A stretch of DNA of 64,000 nucleotides from Amphibacillus marinus (GTDB lineage: Bacteria; Bacillota; Bacilli; Bacillales; Amphibacillaceae), in contig NZ_FODJ01000003.1 of NCBI RefSeq assembly GCF_900110345.1, forward strand, positions 186,001-250,000. The letters are read 5' to 3'. The notes beneath the pieces are model-generated. The model saw only the letters and a list, made by a program, of their open reading frames with translations, was not told the origin of the DNA and made no database searches. Within the stretch, counting starts at the first letter, position 1; every line of letters begins with the position of its first letter. Both the position numbers and the translations under genes were made by a program. Below are positions 8,397 through 17,055 of this stretch, in pieces.

Positions 8397-8963
8397 TCAA
8401 TTGTTTGCTTGTTCAAATGAGGCTAGCCCATTTTGCGCAACTCGCATAATAATGGTTGCGATGTCAGCTGAAGACAGATTTGCAGTATCCTTCAACCATG
8501 ATTCAATTAAGTGAATACAGCCACTAATCGTATACGTGCTCAGATAAATAGCAAGCTCCCCTTCAATTCGATTAACTTCTAGAAATCCCCGCACAATAAA
8601 ATCATGGGCCATACTTTGAATTTTTCCATAGAATCCGTCATGATCTCTTTCGTTTAGTAAGGTTAGGCAAATATTTTTATTATCCTTAATATAATCCAAC
8701 AACTTAATTAGCATCTCAAATACCTCTTCGATTTGCAATGGGTAATGGGATGTTAAAGCTTGATTCATATCATGAACAAGCTCAGATTCAATTTGATTGA
8801 GTAAATCATAAACATCATTGAAATGGGCATAAAAGGTCGAGCGATTAATATCAGCCTGCTCACAAAGCTCTTTAATGGTAATTTTGCCAATTGCTTTGGC
8901 TTTAAGTTGACTAATTAACGCTTCCTTTAATACCATCCGGGTATATTTTTTTCGTCGATCCAA
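8397..8963 (-). CDS. TetR/AcrR family transcriptional regulator
   Basis: Repressor-type protein of 188 aa. The N-terminal TetR helix-turn-helix is clear: I-T-I-K-E-L-C-E-Q-A-D-I-N-R-S-T-F-Y-A-H-F near residues 27-47. The C-terminal domain resembles the TetR_C type seen next to YhgE-like or ABC exporters. TTG 8963 follows GAGGTGATT. It is divergent from the ABC exporter at 9213-13376, and a strong 23-bp palindrome lies between them, so it most likely represses that exporter and itself. The ligand is unknown. Confidence 0.88.
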   Translation of the reverse strand: MDRRKKYTRMVLKEALISQLKAKAIGKITIKELCEQADINRSTFYAHFNDVYDLLNQIESELVHDMNQALTSHYPLQIEEVFEMLIKLLDYIKDNKNICLTLLNERDHDGFYGKIQSMAHDFIVRGFLEVNRIEGELAIYLSTYTISGCIHLIESWLKDTANLSSADIATIIMRVAQNGLASFEQANN

Positions 8964-9011
8964 TCAAATCACCTCATAATTAAGATAATGACAAACAAAA
9001 TGTTAGTATTC

Positions 9012-9034
9012 CAACATATTCATTGAATATGTTG
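9012..9034. promoter_or_regulatory. Candidate TetR operator
   Basis: Perfect inverted repeat CAACATATTCA-T-TGAATATGTTG in the divergent region, 49 bp from the tetR-type start. Partial copies (GTTGAATGAAC at about 9033 and GTTGAATAAAC at about 9063) follow on the exporter side. Confidence 0.6.
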
Positions 9035-9212
9035 TTGAATGAACGTTTTTTAAAAAACTGTCCGTTGAATAAACAACACAGTGTCTTTATAATGAGACTA
9101 TATCAATTTTACAATAGTTGGTCAACAGAATGTTTAGAAGTAGAAAAACAAAACAGGTTATCGGGCTATTTGTAAATTAGTCTATAACGGGTAGATAAGG
9201 GGAGGCATGTTC

Positions 9213-9914
9213 GTGAGCTATGTAAGAGTAGTTGATGAATTTAAACGCTATCAAATGGGTGAGAATACCATTGTAGCGAATAATGGGATAACGTTTGAGA
9301 TTGAAAAAGGGGATTTTGCTGTTATTCTTGGACCAAGTGGAGCCGGAAAATCAACAGTTTTAAACATTTTAGGAGGCATGGATACGCCTGATGAAGGGCA
9401 AATTTGGATTGATGGTCATAACATTGCTGAAGATACGACGAAGCAGTTAACGAAATACCGTCGTGATGATGTTGGTTTTGTCTTTCAATTTTATAACTTA
9501 GTGCCTAACTTAACTGCAAAGGAGAATGTCGAATTAGCGACGCAAATTTCTCCGAATGCTTTAGATGTCGATGAAGTTTTGGAAAGCGTCGGGTTGTCGC
9601 ATCGTGTTGACAATTTTCCTGCTCAGCTTTCTGGTGGTGAGCAACAGCGGGTTGCCATTGCACGAGCACTCGCAAAAAATCCAAAGCTGTTATTGTGTGA
9701 TGAGCCAACTGGGGCGCTAGATTTTGAAACGGGAAAATCTATTTTAAAGCTGTTACAAAATACAGCTAAAGAAACAGGGACAACAGTTATCGTCATTACC
9801 CATAATTCCGCGATTGCACCGATGGCAGATAGAGTTATTTATATTAATGACGCAAAGGTGCGCGAGACGGTGTTAAACCCAAGACCACGCTCAGTCGATG
9901 AGATTGAATGGTAA
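9213..9914 (+). CDS. ABC transporter ATP-binding protein (MacB/LolD-like)
   Basis: ATPase of 233 aa for the FtsX-type permease encoded 12 bp downstream. Walker A GPSGAGKST, Q-loop FQFYNLV, signature LSGGEQQR, Walker B LLLCDEPTGALD and H-loop VITHN are all present, typical of the MacB/BceA group. An ATG lies at 9207 but sits 1 nt from the GGGGAGG; GTG 9213 has the correct 7-nt spacing and is preferred. Probably controlled by the divergent TetR-type protein. Confidence 0.9.
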   Translation: MSYVRVVDEFKRYQMGENTIVANNGITFEIEKGDFAVILGPSGAGKSTVLNILGGMDTPDEGQIWIDGHNIAEDTTKQLTKYRRDDVGFVFQFYNLVPNLTAKENVELATQISPNALDVDEVLESVGLSHRVDNFPAQLSGGEQQRVAIARALAKNPKLLLCDEPTGALDFETGKSILKLLQNTAKETGTTVIVITHNSAIAPMADRVIYINDAKVRETVLNPRPRSVDEIEW

Positions 9915-9926
9915 GGGGGATTAGTC

Positions 9927-12900
9927 ATGGCTAAAAAAGCAGCGTTGCGTAAATTAATTATTAAAGAAATCTGGACTTCAAAAGCCCGATTCTTTTCAAT
10001 CTTAATTCTAATCTTTCTGGGGGTCGGTTTTTTCTCTGGTCTGCAAGCAACAGGGCCCAATATGAAAAATACTGCTGACCAATATTTTGAGCAATATAAC
10101 TTACATGATTTTCATGTTCAATCAACAATGGGCTTAGAAGAAGAAGAGCTTGAGCTGATAGCTGGTCACTCTGGTGTCGAGCAGATAGAAGCAGGCTATA
10201 GCAGAGATGTGTTAGCGGGTGAAAGTCGACTTGTGATGAAGCTAATTGGCTATCGAGATGATTTAGAAATAAATCAGTATGTTGTGAATAATGGGCGTTT
10301 GCCTGAGCATAGTGGCGAAATTGCTCTCGATAACCACGAATCAATTCGGGCGCTTTACAGTATTGGTGATGAGATTACGATTTACCCAGAGAATAGTGAC
10401 ACAGATTTAACCGAAGATTTTAACCAGACAACGTTTGAGGTCGTTGGTTTTGTTACGAGTCCTCGCTTTATTACTGAGGAGTCAAGGGGTCAAACGTCGA
10501 TTGGACGGGGGAATCTAGATGCCTTCGCAGTGATTTTAGAGGATGATTTTGATTTACCAGTCTATACTGATTTATTTGCTAAGTTTACTAAGTTGAGCGG
10601 CGAAAGCATGTATAGTGAAGATTATCAAAACCTAGCAGCACAATATAAATCTGAAATTGAGTCCGAGCTTGATGAGTATGGGCCTGAGCGAATTGCCGAG
10701 ATTCGCGAAGAGGCAGAAGAAGAGCTTGCTGAAGCAGAGGCAGAAATTGCTGATGGTCGGACTGAGCTTGCTGAAGCCAAGAAAGAGCTCAATGATGCAC
10801 GTCAGGAATTAGATGAAGGCTGGACCGAGCTTGAAGATGGTGAAAACGAGCTTGCCCAAGCGCGTCAGGATCTTGAACAAGGTGAGCAGGAGTATAAGGA
10901 TGGCTTAGCTACCTTTGAACGCGAAATCGCTGATGGTGAGCGCCAGCTAGCTGAGGGCAGAACTGAGTTAGAGAATCAGCAACCAGTAGTTGAAGAAAGT
11001 CGGCGTGAGTTGGAGCAAGGAGAAGCCGAACTAGCCAGTGCTAGACGAGAAATTGAAGCCCAGCTTGAGCTACTAACTACTCAGCAGGCTGAAGTAAATC
11101 GTTTACGGACGGAACTGACTGAACTTTTCGAAGTGCCAGTAGATGTTATCCCAGAGGAAACGCAAGCAGAAATTGTGCAAGAAACAGCGACAATCTCCTT
11201 AGGTGAGCAAACCTTAGCGAATTTACTACAAGCTTATTTTGCAGGTGAATTACCAGCTGATCCTATTCAAGCTGGATTAAGTCAGCTTGAAGCCGAGCTT
11301 TCAGGCGGAATCACCCAGCTTAATGAAGGCTTAAATGAGGTTGAGGAAGGAGAGGCCGAAGTTGCTGCGGGTCGTGCTGAGTTAGAGGCAGGGCAAGCTG
11401 ACTTGGATGCTGCCCGTCAACTCATAGCTGAGCAACAGGGGCGGCTTGAGCGTGAGCGGGCAAGCGCAGAGGCAGAACTAGCAGCTGCCCGACGGGAGCT
11501 CGATCAAGGCTGGCGCGACTATGAGTCGGGTCGAGTTGAGTTAGAGGATGCACGTCAGACGTTAACAGATGGAGAAATCGAGTATGAGGCAGGGCTGGCA
11601 ACATTTGAAGCAGAGCAAGCCGATGCCATTGCTGAAATAGAGGAGGGTGAGGCTGAAATAGCCGAAGCCCGTGCCGAGTTGGCTGATCTTGAAGAGCCAA
11701 CTTACTATAGCGCGACTCGCCACGATATTGGGGCAATGGTTGAGTATGCTGACAATGCTGGTCGATTAAGTGACCTAGCTTCAATTTTTCCAGTTGTCTT
11801 TTTTGCAATAGCAGCACTTGTTACCCTGACGACAATCACGAGAATGATTGAGGAGCAGCGTGGTGAAATTGGAACATTTAAAGCGCTAGGTTACTCAAAC
11901 TTAGCAGTTTCACTTAAGTTTTATGTTTATGCGATTAGTGCTAGTGCTGTTGGGACCATAGTAGGGCTATTGTTTGGCTATCTTATCCTCCCACAAATAA
12001 TTTTTAATGCTTATCGCATGCTTTACAACTTACCAGATATAGAGCTGTCTAACTATTGGTTATACACGTTGATATCGGCAGGAATATCACTGTTCTCGAC
12101 AGTCTTAACAGCATGGTACGTGTTACGAGTAGATTTGAAAAGCCATCCAGCTGTCTTAATGCGACCACGTGCACCTAAAAGTGGAAAGAGAATTCTGTTG
12201 GAGCGTATCACACCAATTTGGAACCGACTTAATTTTATTGAAAAGGTTACCGCTCGTAATTTATTTAGATATAAGCAGCGGATGCTAATGACCGTGCTTG
12301 GTATTGCTGGCTGTGCTGCCTTAATTGTAACAGGATTTGGTCTGAAAGATGCGGTCGGCGGTATGGGTGATTTACAATTTGGTCGTGTCATACAATATGA
12401 TGCAATGGTTATTTTAGATCAAGATGCAACTGATGAAGAAGCAAGTGCATACAACGAGCTAATTGAAGGTAATGCTGAAATTGAGGATCATCTTGCCATT
12501 TATCAAGCACAGTATGAGGTAAGTGAAACAGGGGTTAATACCCAAGATGTATCATTAATCGTACCACTTAACGCAGAGCAATTACCTCAATTTATTCAAT
12601 TAAGAGATCGGGTTTCGAAAGAATCTTATAGCCTCTCGGATCAAGGGGCGGTCGTTTCTGAAAAACTGGCAGATTTGTTTAGTGTTGAGCCTGGGGATTC
12701 ATTAACGATTACCAATGCTGATAATGAAAGCTTTGAAGTGGAAATTGCTCATATTACCGAAAATTATACCGGCCACTATCTGTATATGAATGAAGCGGTA
12801 TATCATGAAGCAATTGGGGATGAGCCACTCGAGTCTAATGCTGATTTACTAAAATACGATCAGGACGTAGCATGGGAGGATCAATTATCAGAACAACTGA

Positions 12901-13376
12901 TGCAGGAAGAAAAGGTAGTGACAACGACCTTCTATGGTCGCGTTATTGATACCTTTAATGATTCAATGGAAAGCTTGAATGTTGTTGTCGTTGTTCTAAT
13001 TGTTGCTGCTGCAGGGTTAGCTTTTGTAGTCCTTTACAACCTAACCAATATTAACGTCTCTGAACGGATTCGTGAGCTCTCAACGATAAAGGTACTTGGC
13101 TTCTATGATGGTGAAGTGACCATGTATATTTATCGGGAAAATCTGATTCTGACAGCAATGGGAATCATAGTTGGTGGCTTTATGGGCCGTATATTACATG
13201 TATTTGTGTTAGCAACAGCTGCAATGGACAATATGATGTTTGCACCTGATTTACACTGGTCGAGCTACCTGTACGCTGCAGTCCTTACCTTTATTTTTTC
13301 AAGCTTTGTGATGTGGATTATGCACCGCAAGCTAAAGGGTGTCGATATGATTGAGGCCCTAAAATCAAACGAATAA
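9927..13376 (+). CDS. FtsX-like ABC permease with long internal coiled coil
   Basis: Large membrane protein of 1149 aa. An N-terminal membrane helix (residues ~17-37) is followed by a MacB-like extracellular part, then a ~370-residue stretch (about 235-600) almost wholly E, A, R, Q, L and D with repeats such as G-W-T-E-L-E-D-G and G-W-R-D-Y-E-S-G, predicted coiled coil. Two FtsX membrane blocks follow, near 625-745 and 1015-1145, separated by a second extracellular domain. Similar permeases occur beside TetR regulators in Firmicutes; the cargo is unknown, possibly a drug, lipid or surface component. Confidence 0.88.
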   Translation: MAKKAALRKLIIKEIWTSKARFFSILILIFLGVGFFSGLQATGPNMKNTADQYFEQYNLHDFHVQSTMGLEEEELELIAGHSGVEQIEAGYSRDVLAGESRLVMKLIGYRDDLEINQYVVNNGRLPEHSGEIALDNHESIRALYSIGDEITIYPENSDTDLTEDFNQTTFEVVGFVTSPRFITEESRGQTSIGRGNLDAFAVILEDDFDLPVYTDLFAKFTKLSGESMYSEDYQNLAAQYKSEIESELDEYGPERIAEIREEAEEELAEAEAEIADGRTELAEAKKELNDARQELDEGWTELEDGENELAQARQDLEQGEQEYKDGLATFEREIADGERQLAEGRTELENQQPVVEESRRELEQGEAELASARREIEAQLELLTTQQAEVNRLRTELTELFEVPVDVIPEETQAEIVQETATISLGEQTLANLLQAYFAGELPADPIQAGLSQLEAELSGGITQLNEGLNEVEEGEAEVAAGRAELEAGQADLDAARQLIAEQQGRLERERASAEAELAAARRELDQGWRDYESGRVELEDARQTLTDGEIEYEAGLATFEAEQADAIAEIEEGEAEIAEARAELADLEEPTYYSATRHDIGAMVEYADNAGRLSDLASIFPVVFFAIAALVTLTTITRMIEEQRGEIGTFKALGYSNLAVSLKFYVYAISASAVGTIVGLLFGYLILPQIIFNAYRMLYNLPDIELSNYWLYTLISAGISLFSTVLTAWYVLRVDLKSHPAVLMRPRAPKSGKRILLERITPIWNRLNFIEKVTARNLFRYKQRMLMTVLGIAGCAALIVTGFGLKDAVGGMGDLQFGRVIQYDAMVILDQDATDEEASAYNELIEGNAEIEDHLAIYQAQYEVSETGVNTQDVSLIVPLNAEQLPQFIQLRDRVSKESYSLSDQGAVVSEKLADLFSVEPGDSLTITNADNESFEVEIAHITENYTGHYLYMNEAVYHEAIGDEPLESNADLLKYDQDVAWEDQLSEQLMQEEKVVTTTFYGRVIDTFNDSMESLNVVVVVLIVAAAGLAFVVLYNLTNINVSERIRELSTIKVLGFYDGEVTMYIYRENLILTAMGIIVGGFMGRILHVFVLATAAMDNMMFAPDLHWSSYLYAAVLTFIFSSFVMWIMHRKLKGVDMIEALKSNE

Positions 13377-13381
13377 TAGGA

Positions 13382-13435
13382 AAGTCCCTCAGTGGAGCTG
13401 GCTGACACCATTTTCTGCTGAGGGACTTATTTGTT
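13382..13435 (+). terminator. Terminator after ABC exporter
   Basis: AAGTCCCTCAG (13382-13392) pairs perfectly with CTGAGGGACTT (13418-13428), then TATTTGTT. Confidence 0.75.
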
Positions 13436-13626
13436 ACTTCGTGAAAGCTAGCCGATCTTATCGAATATTCTTATCTCTACAGGAATCATTTACTGTTTTT
13501 AGTTTCGTAATAATAGCTTGTTCATTGTGCTGTATGGAGATTTACCGTGACAAACACTAGCATAAATACACTATTACGAGCTGGGTAAGGCGTGTATTAC
13601 TGTTCAAGTAATGGTTTAGTTTGGAA
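13436..13626. other. Intergenic stretch without recognised features
   Basis: About 190 bp between the exporter terminator and the PurR-type boxes. No open frame with a ribosome binding site and no clear motif was seen. Confidence 0.5.
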
Positions 13627-13670
13627 AAAGCCGAACGTTAAGTTTGTCATTTTTATGAATATTCGTTTTT
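13627..13670. promoter_or_regulatory. PurR operator (two inverted Pur boxes) of pbuG
   Basis: AAAGCCGAACGTT (13627-13639) and, inverted, AATATTCGTTTTT (13658-13670) each match AWWWCCGAACWWT at 11 of 13 positions, with an 18-nt gap. They lie just upstream of the promoter. The B. subtilis PurR repressor, which responds to PRPP, binds such pairs. Confidence 0.65.
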
Positions 13671-13674
13671 GGTC

Positions 13675-13703
13675 TTGACGGGCATCTGCTTCCCTAGTAT
13701 GAT
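13675..13703 (+). promoter_or_regulatory. Promoter of pbuG transcript
   Basis: TTGACG (13675-13680), 17-nt spacer, TATGAT (13698-13703), directly before the purine riboswitch. Confidence 0.65.
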
Positions 13704-13730
13704 TATTTTTGTATTTAAAAAATAAATAGC

Positions 13731-13805
13731 TTTTCGTCGTATAATCTTGAGGATATGGCTCTGGAGTCTCTACCGACCACCGTAAATGGTCTGTCTACGC
13801 AGAAG
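13731..13805 (+). ncRNA. Purine riboswitch (guanine type) of pbuG
   Basis: Contains GATATGGCTC, GTCTCTACC, CCGTAAATGG and TCTACG in the order of the purine aptamer. The specificity position in GTCTACG is C, which pairs with guanine or hypoxanthine rather than adenine. A terminator follows at 13861-13897. Confidence 0.92.
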
Positions 13806-13860
13806 AATGAAAAAAAGGTCTTATTTTATTTATTATCTCTTATTCTACTTCTGATTAGCC

Positions 13861-13897
13861 AAGCCCACTCTTGATTAAGCGCAGGAGTGGGTTTTTT
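13861..13897 (+). terminator. Riboswitch terminator before pbuG
   Basis: AGCCCACTC / GAGTGGGTT stem and TTTTTT, 29 bp before the pbuG start. Confidence 0.85.
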
Positions 13898-13925
13898 ACG
13901 CGACGAATTGAAGAGGAGAGTAACT

Positions 13926-15230
13926 ATGGATATTAAAAAGTTTTTTGAATTAGATCAGCTAGGTACAACTGTCCGTACTGAATTTGTTGCTGGTTTAACA
14001 ACATTTCTGTCAATGGCCTATATTCTTTTTGTAAACCCGCCAATGCTAGCAGCTGCTGGGATGGATGAAGGTGCGGTTTACACAGCAACGGCATTATCGG
14101 CAGTAATTGGAACGTTAGTAATGGGGCTATATGCTAAATACCCTGTTGCCTTAGCACCTGGAATGGGCTTAAATGCATTCTTTGCGTACACGGTAGTTCT
14201 TGGGTACGGAATTGAATGGCAGACGGCGCTAAGTGGTGTCCTTGTTTCTGGTGTAATTTTTACTCTTTTAACACTTTCTGGTGTACGTGAAAAAATTATT
14301 AATACGATCCCTGCAACATTGAAGCTAGCAGTAGGAGCTGGGATTGGTCTGTTTATTGCGTTTATTGGGTTTCAGAATTCAGGAATTATTGTAGCGGACC
14401 CAGCAACAATGGTGGCACTTGGTGATTTCACTTATGGTCCAACTGCACTTGCAATTTTCGGCTTAGTTGTTACTGTTGTGTTAATTGCGTTAAAAATTAG
14501 TGGTGGTGTATTTTATGGAATGGTTATTACTGCTATTGTAGGAATTATCTTTGGTGAAATTAGTTTACCAACCTCAATCTTTGCAGCAGTCCCAAGCTTA
14601 GAACCAACGTTTGGTGCAGCAATAACTAGCTTTCCAAATATTTTTACCATTCAAATGCTTGGCGTTATCTTGACGTTTTTATTTGTTGACTTTTTCGATA
14701 CGGCGGGTACATTAGTTGCTGTTGCTGAAAAAGCTGGCCTCATGAAGAATAATAAGTTACCACGCGCAGGTAAAGCATTATTTGCAGATGCAACTGCAAC
14801 TGTTGCAGGAGCACTGTTAGGAACATCGACAACAACTTCATATGTTGAATCAGCAACTGGTGTTGGTGTAGGTGGTCGTTCCGGACTAACCTCAGTATTC
14901 ACTGCGCTATTCTTTGGTTTAGCGTTATTCTTTTCACCATTACTAAGTGTTGTAACGTCTTCAGTAACTGCTCCGGCACTAATTATTGTTGGGGTTATGA
15001 TGGCATCTACTTTGAAGGAAATTGAATGGAATGAATTTGAGATTGCTGTACCAGCTTTCTTAACGATCATTATAATGCCGTTAGCCTATAGTATTGCGAC
15101 AGGTATCGCAGTAGGATTTACCTTCTACCCAATCACGATGGCAGCAAGAGGTAAAGCAAAAGAAATTCACCCGCTAATGTGGGCGTTATCCGTTATCTTT
15201 GTTTTATTCCTTATTTTCTTGGCTGAGTAA
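13926..15230 (+). CDS. pbuG: Hypoxanthine/guanine permease, AzgA/PbuG type
   Basis: Purine transporter of 434 aa with about 12-14 membrane segments, from the AzgA branch of the NCS2-like family. Typical blocks are T-E-x-V-A-G-L-T-T-F-L-x-M-A-Y-I, the A-P-G-M-G-x-N-A-F-F loop near residue 78, F-F-D-T-A-G-T-L and G-T-S-T-T-T-S-Y-V-E-S. ATG 13926 follows GAGGAGAG. Guanine-riboswitch and PurR control, and its place upstream of yebE and purE, match B. subtilis pbuG. Confidence 0.93.
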   Translation: MDIKKFFELDQLGTTVRTEFVAGLTTFLSMAYILFVNPPMLAAAGMDEGAVYTATALSAVIGTLVMGLYAKYPVALAPGMGLNAFFAYTVVLGYGIEWQTALSGVLVSGVIFTLLTLSGVREKIINTIPATLKLAVGAGIGLFIAFIGFQNSGIIVADPATMVALGDFTYGPTALAIFGLVVTVVLIALKISGGVFYGMVITAIVGIIFGEISLPTSIFAAVPSLEPTFGAAITSFPNIFTIQMLGVILTFLFVDFFDTAGTLVAVAEKAGLMKNNKLPRAGKALFADATATVAGALLGTSTTTSYVESATGVGVGGRSGLTSVFTALFFGLALFFSPLLSVVTSSVTAPALIIVGVMMASTLKEIEWNEFEIAVPAFLTIIIMPLAYSIATGIAVGFTFYPITMAARGKAKEIHPLMWALSVIFVLFLIFLAE

Positions 15231-15243
15231 GAATTGATTTTTT

Positions 15244-15340
15244 AAAAAAAGCATGTCCCAAGTAGGTGGTTACCCCTAAAAGTTAGATTTTCTACTCTAA
15301 CTTTTAGGGGGGCGGTACCTTATGTTGGACATGCTTTTTT
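15244..15340. terminator. Nested hairpin / terminator after pbuG
   Basis: Outer stem AAAAAGCATGTCC (ends 15258) with GGACATGCTTTTT (from 15327) encloses an inner perfect 15-bp stem, 15273-15287 (CCCCTAAAAGTTAGA) with 15296-15310. Both flanks carry A or T runs, so it can terminate in either direction. Confidence 0.7.
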
Positions 15341-15542
15341 GCATTTTAGGTAACGATCACTGCCTTTCGTATCTATAAAAAAATTACTGTAATGGTTAAG
15401 CGTTAAGTCAGGCTAAATTCCATAGCCGGAGGCAACTTTACGATTTTCTCTGGAGTAAGTAAGCTTAGCTTATTGCCTCACAGTACCTATAGGTGATTCG
15501 CTCTAGTCAAGACATGGTTAAACCGTTCTCCTGCAGTGCTGC
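15341..15542. other. Intergenic stretch, nothing recognised
   Basis: About 200 bp between the nested hairpin and the hsp20-type gene; no gene or clear motif seen. Confidence 0.4.
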
Positions 15543-15953
15543 TTAATCAATCTGATTAATGTTGATCGCTGTTGAAGGTTCGTCCTCACCTATTAATTGG
15601 TGGAGACGAATAATCAGCAAGCCAGCTCGATAGCTAGCATGAATCTGATCCGCTCTGACTGGATAGGGGAGATCAATTGAACGCTCAAAGGCACCATGCA
15701 TAATCTCCTGCTGGATAATTTGGCCTTCTGTCTCGCCAAGTGGGATGTCACCAATAATAAATAACCGATTGCCTTTAATATACACTTTAATCGCATCAAC
15801 ACTGTCCAAGCCAGGGATATTGACATAGCAGGTTAATTCTTTATCCATTTGATAGATGTTTGTTTGGGGAATGGGTGGCTGCATAATATGTTCAAATGAA
15901 TGCCAGAATTGATCTCCAAAGAAATGGTCAAAGCTTTTTTTCCATTGTTGCAT
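15543..15953 (-). CDS. Hsp20 / alpha-crystallin family small heat-shock protein
   Basis: Holdase-type chaperone of 136 aa. The alpha-crystallin domain spans roughly residues 35-125: Y-V-N-I-P-G-L near the start, K-V-Y-I-K-G-N-R-L-F-I, then F-E-R-S-I-D-L-P and A-G-L-L-I-I-R-L in place of the usual G-V-L motif. The N-terminal arm is aromatic-rich (W, F, H). ATG 15953 follows AGGAGG; an ATG-less upstream extension is not needed. Monocistronic; no CIRCE or CtsR site was recognised upstream. Confidence 0.85.
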   Translation of the reverse strand: MQQWKKSFDHFFGDQFWHSFEHIMQPPIPQTNIYQMDKELTCYVNIPGLDSVDAIKVYIKGNRLFIIGDIPLGETEGQIIQQEIMHGAFERSIDLPYPVRADQIHASYRAGLLIIRLHQLIGEDEPSTAININQID

Positions 15954-16096
15954 AGGGTATCCTCCTCTTTCATGACCTGTTGATAGCATATGCCCAAATA
16001 AAGGTTTATGTTAACACCTAATTAATAGAACGAAAAGCATATGATAGTTGGAAAAAAACCAGTCCGTAGTATACAATGAGAACAGGAGGGATTCTC

Positions 16097-16720
16097 ATGC
16101 TAGAAAATGCTGTCACGATGGTCTTAATCATCTTAGCGATTAATATCATCTATGTATCTTTTGCAACAATTCGAGTCATTCTTACCTTAAAAGGTCAAAA
16201 GTATATAGCCGCTTCAATTGGTATGGTAGAAATCGTTCTTTACACATTAGGTTTAGGACTTGTCCTTGATAATCTTGATCGAATTGAAAACTTAATTGCA
16301 TATGGTGTAGGTTATGGGCTCGGTGTTATTGTCGGCTCTAAGATAGAAGAGCGATTAGCTCTCGGCTATATTACGGTGAATGTGATATCCTCAAGCCCAG
16401 AATTGAAATTTACCAAACAATTACGAGAAAAAGGCTATGGCGTCACGAGTTGGTCAGCTTATGGTATGGATGGCGATCGCCTCTCAATGCAAATATTAAC
16501 CCCGAGAAAATATGAATTAAACTTATATGAAACGATAAAAAACATTGATCCTAAGGCGTTTATTATATCTTATGAACCCAAGCACATTAATGGCGGGTTC
16601 TGGGTGAAACAAGTTAAGAAGGGAAAGATCCAAAAAAGTGTCGAAGCAGAAGAGAGAAAAGCACAGCAAGAAGCAGAACAGATTGCTACAGAAGAAGACG
16701 GTCGAATTAATGCTGAATGA
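16097..16720 (+). CDS. yebE: UPF0316 family protein YebE (DUF5698/DUF2179)
   Basis: Membrane-anchored protein of 207 aa. Three N-terminal membrane segments, with the Y-V-S-F-A-T-I-R motif in the first, are followed from about residue 105 by a DUF2179 ferredoxin-like domain and a charged tail (R-K-A-Q-Q-E-A-E). Some relatives bind nucleotides, but no function is established. ATG 16097 follows ACAGGAGGG. It overlaps yebG by 11 bp and has the same neighbours as in B. subtilis (pbuG upstream, purE downstream). Confidence 0.88.
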   Translation: MLENAVTMVLIILAINIIYVSFATIRVILTLKGQKYIAASIGMVEIVLYTLGLGLVLDNLDRIENLIAYGVGYGLGVIVGSKIEERLALGYITVNVISSSPELKFTKQLREKGYGVTSWSAYGMDGDRLSMQILTPRKYELNLYETIKNIDPKAFIISYEPKHINGGFWVKQVKKGKIQKSVEAEERKAQQEAEQIATEEDGRINAE

Positions 16721-16886
16721 AACAATCGAAGAATGTTTGGTAAGAATAAAGCAAGCTGGCTTTATGCCAATAAGGAAAATTGAGAAACCTATTTTTAAAG
16801 AAATGACTGAAAAAGGTCAAGTTACCTATCAGCCAGTGGGAAGACAGGTTATCTTTGAAGTTGTACCAAGTAAAGACGAACGATAA
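16710..16886 (+). CDS. yebG: NETI motif-containing small protein
   Basis: Small protein of 58 aa with the N-E-T-I motif at residues 3-6 that names the family, then I-x-x-C-L-x-R-I-K-x-A-G-F and a C-terminal P-V-G-R-Q-V-I-F. The function is unknown. The ATG at 16710 has only a weak ribosome binding site, so translation probably couples to yebE, which it overlaps. Its last codons and stop form one arm of the hairpin that ends the transcript, which is also one Pur box of purE. Confidence 0.85.
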   Translation: MLNETIEECLVRIKQAGFMPIRKIEKPIFKEMTEKGQVTYQPVGRQVIFEVVPSKDER

Positions 16887-16916
16887 GAGTTAGGATCATT
16901 TTATCGTTCGATTTTT
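16872..16916. promoter_or_regulatory. PurR operator of purE overlapping the yebG terminator
   Basis: Boxes AAAGACGAACGAT (16872-16884, 10 of 13) and the inverted ATCGTTCGATTTT (16903-16915, 11 of 13), with an 18-nt gap, identical to the gap at pbuG. The same bases form the hairpin CGAACGATAA / TTATCGTTCG plus ATTTTT, a rho-independent terminator for yebG. Confidence 0.65.
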
Positions 16917-16917
16917 A

Positions 16918-16946
16918 TTGACTAAAGATCGCTTCCTTGTTATGAT
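16918..16946 (+). promoter_or_regulatory. pur operon promoter
   Basis: TTGACT (16918-16923), 17-nt spacer, TATGAT (16941-16946). Confidence 0.7.
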
Positions 16947-16983
16947 AAACATGCAGTGTTATTAATTAAAATTTAATAGTAAT

Positions 16984-17055
16984 TCACCTCGTATAACTTT
17001 GAGAATATGGCTCAAGAGTCTCTACCCGTTACCGTAAATAACGGACTATGAGGGA
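16984..17055 (+). ncRNA. Purine riboswitch (guanine type) of the pur operon
   Basis: GAATATGGCTC, GTCTCTACCC, CCGTAAATAACGGACTATG in order. P1 pairs CCTCGTA with TATGAGG, and P3 pairs CCGTTA with TAACGG. The specificity base in GACTATG is C, hence guanine or hypoxanthine. Confidence 0.93.

Noticed and set aside
11422-11817. Minus-strand open frame inside the coiled-coil permease gene
   Set aside because: A shadow of the E/A/R-rich repeats; similar shadows at 14651-15070 and 3834-4208 arise from membrane-protein genes.
13731-13805. Adenine rather than guanine specificity of the pbuG riboswitch
   Set aside because: The discriminating position before TACG is C, not T, in both purine aptamers of the window.
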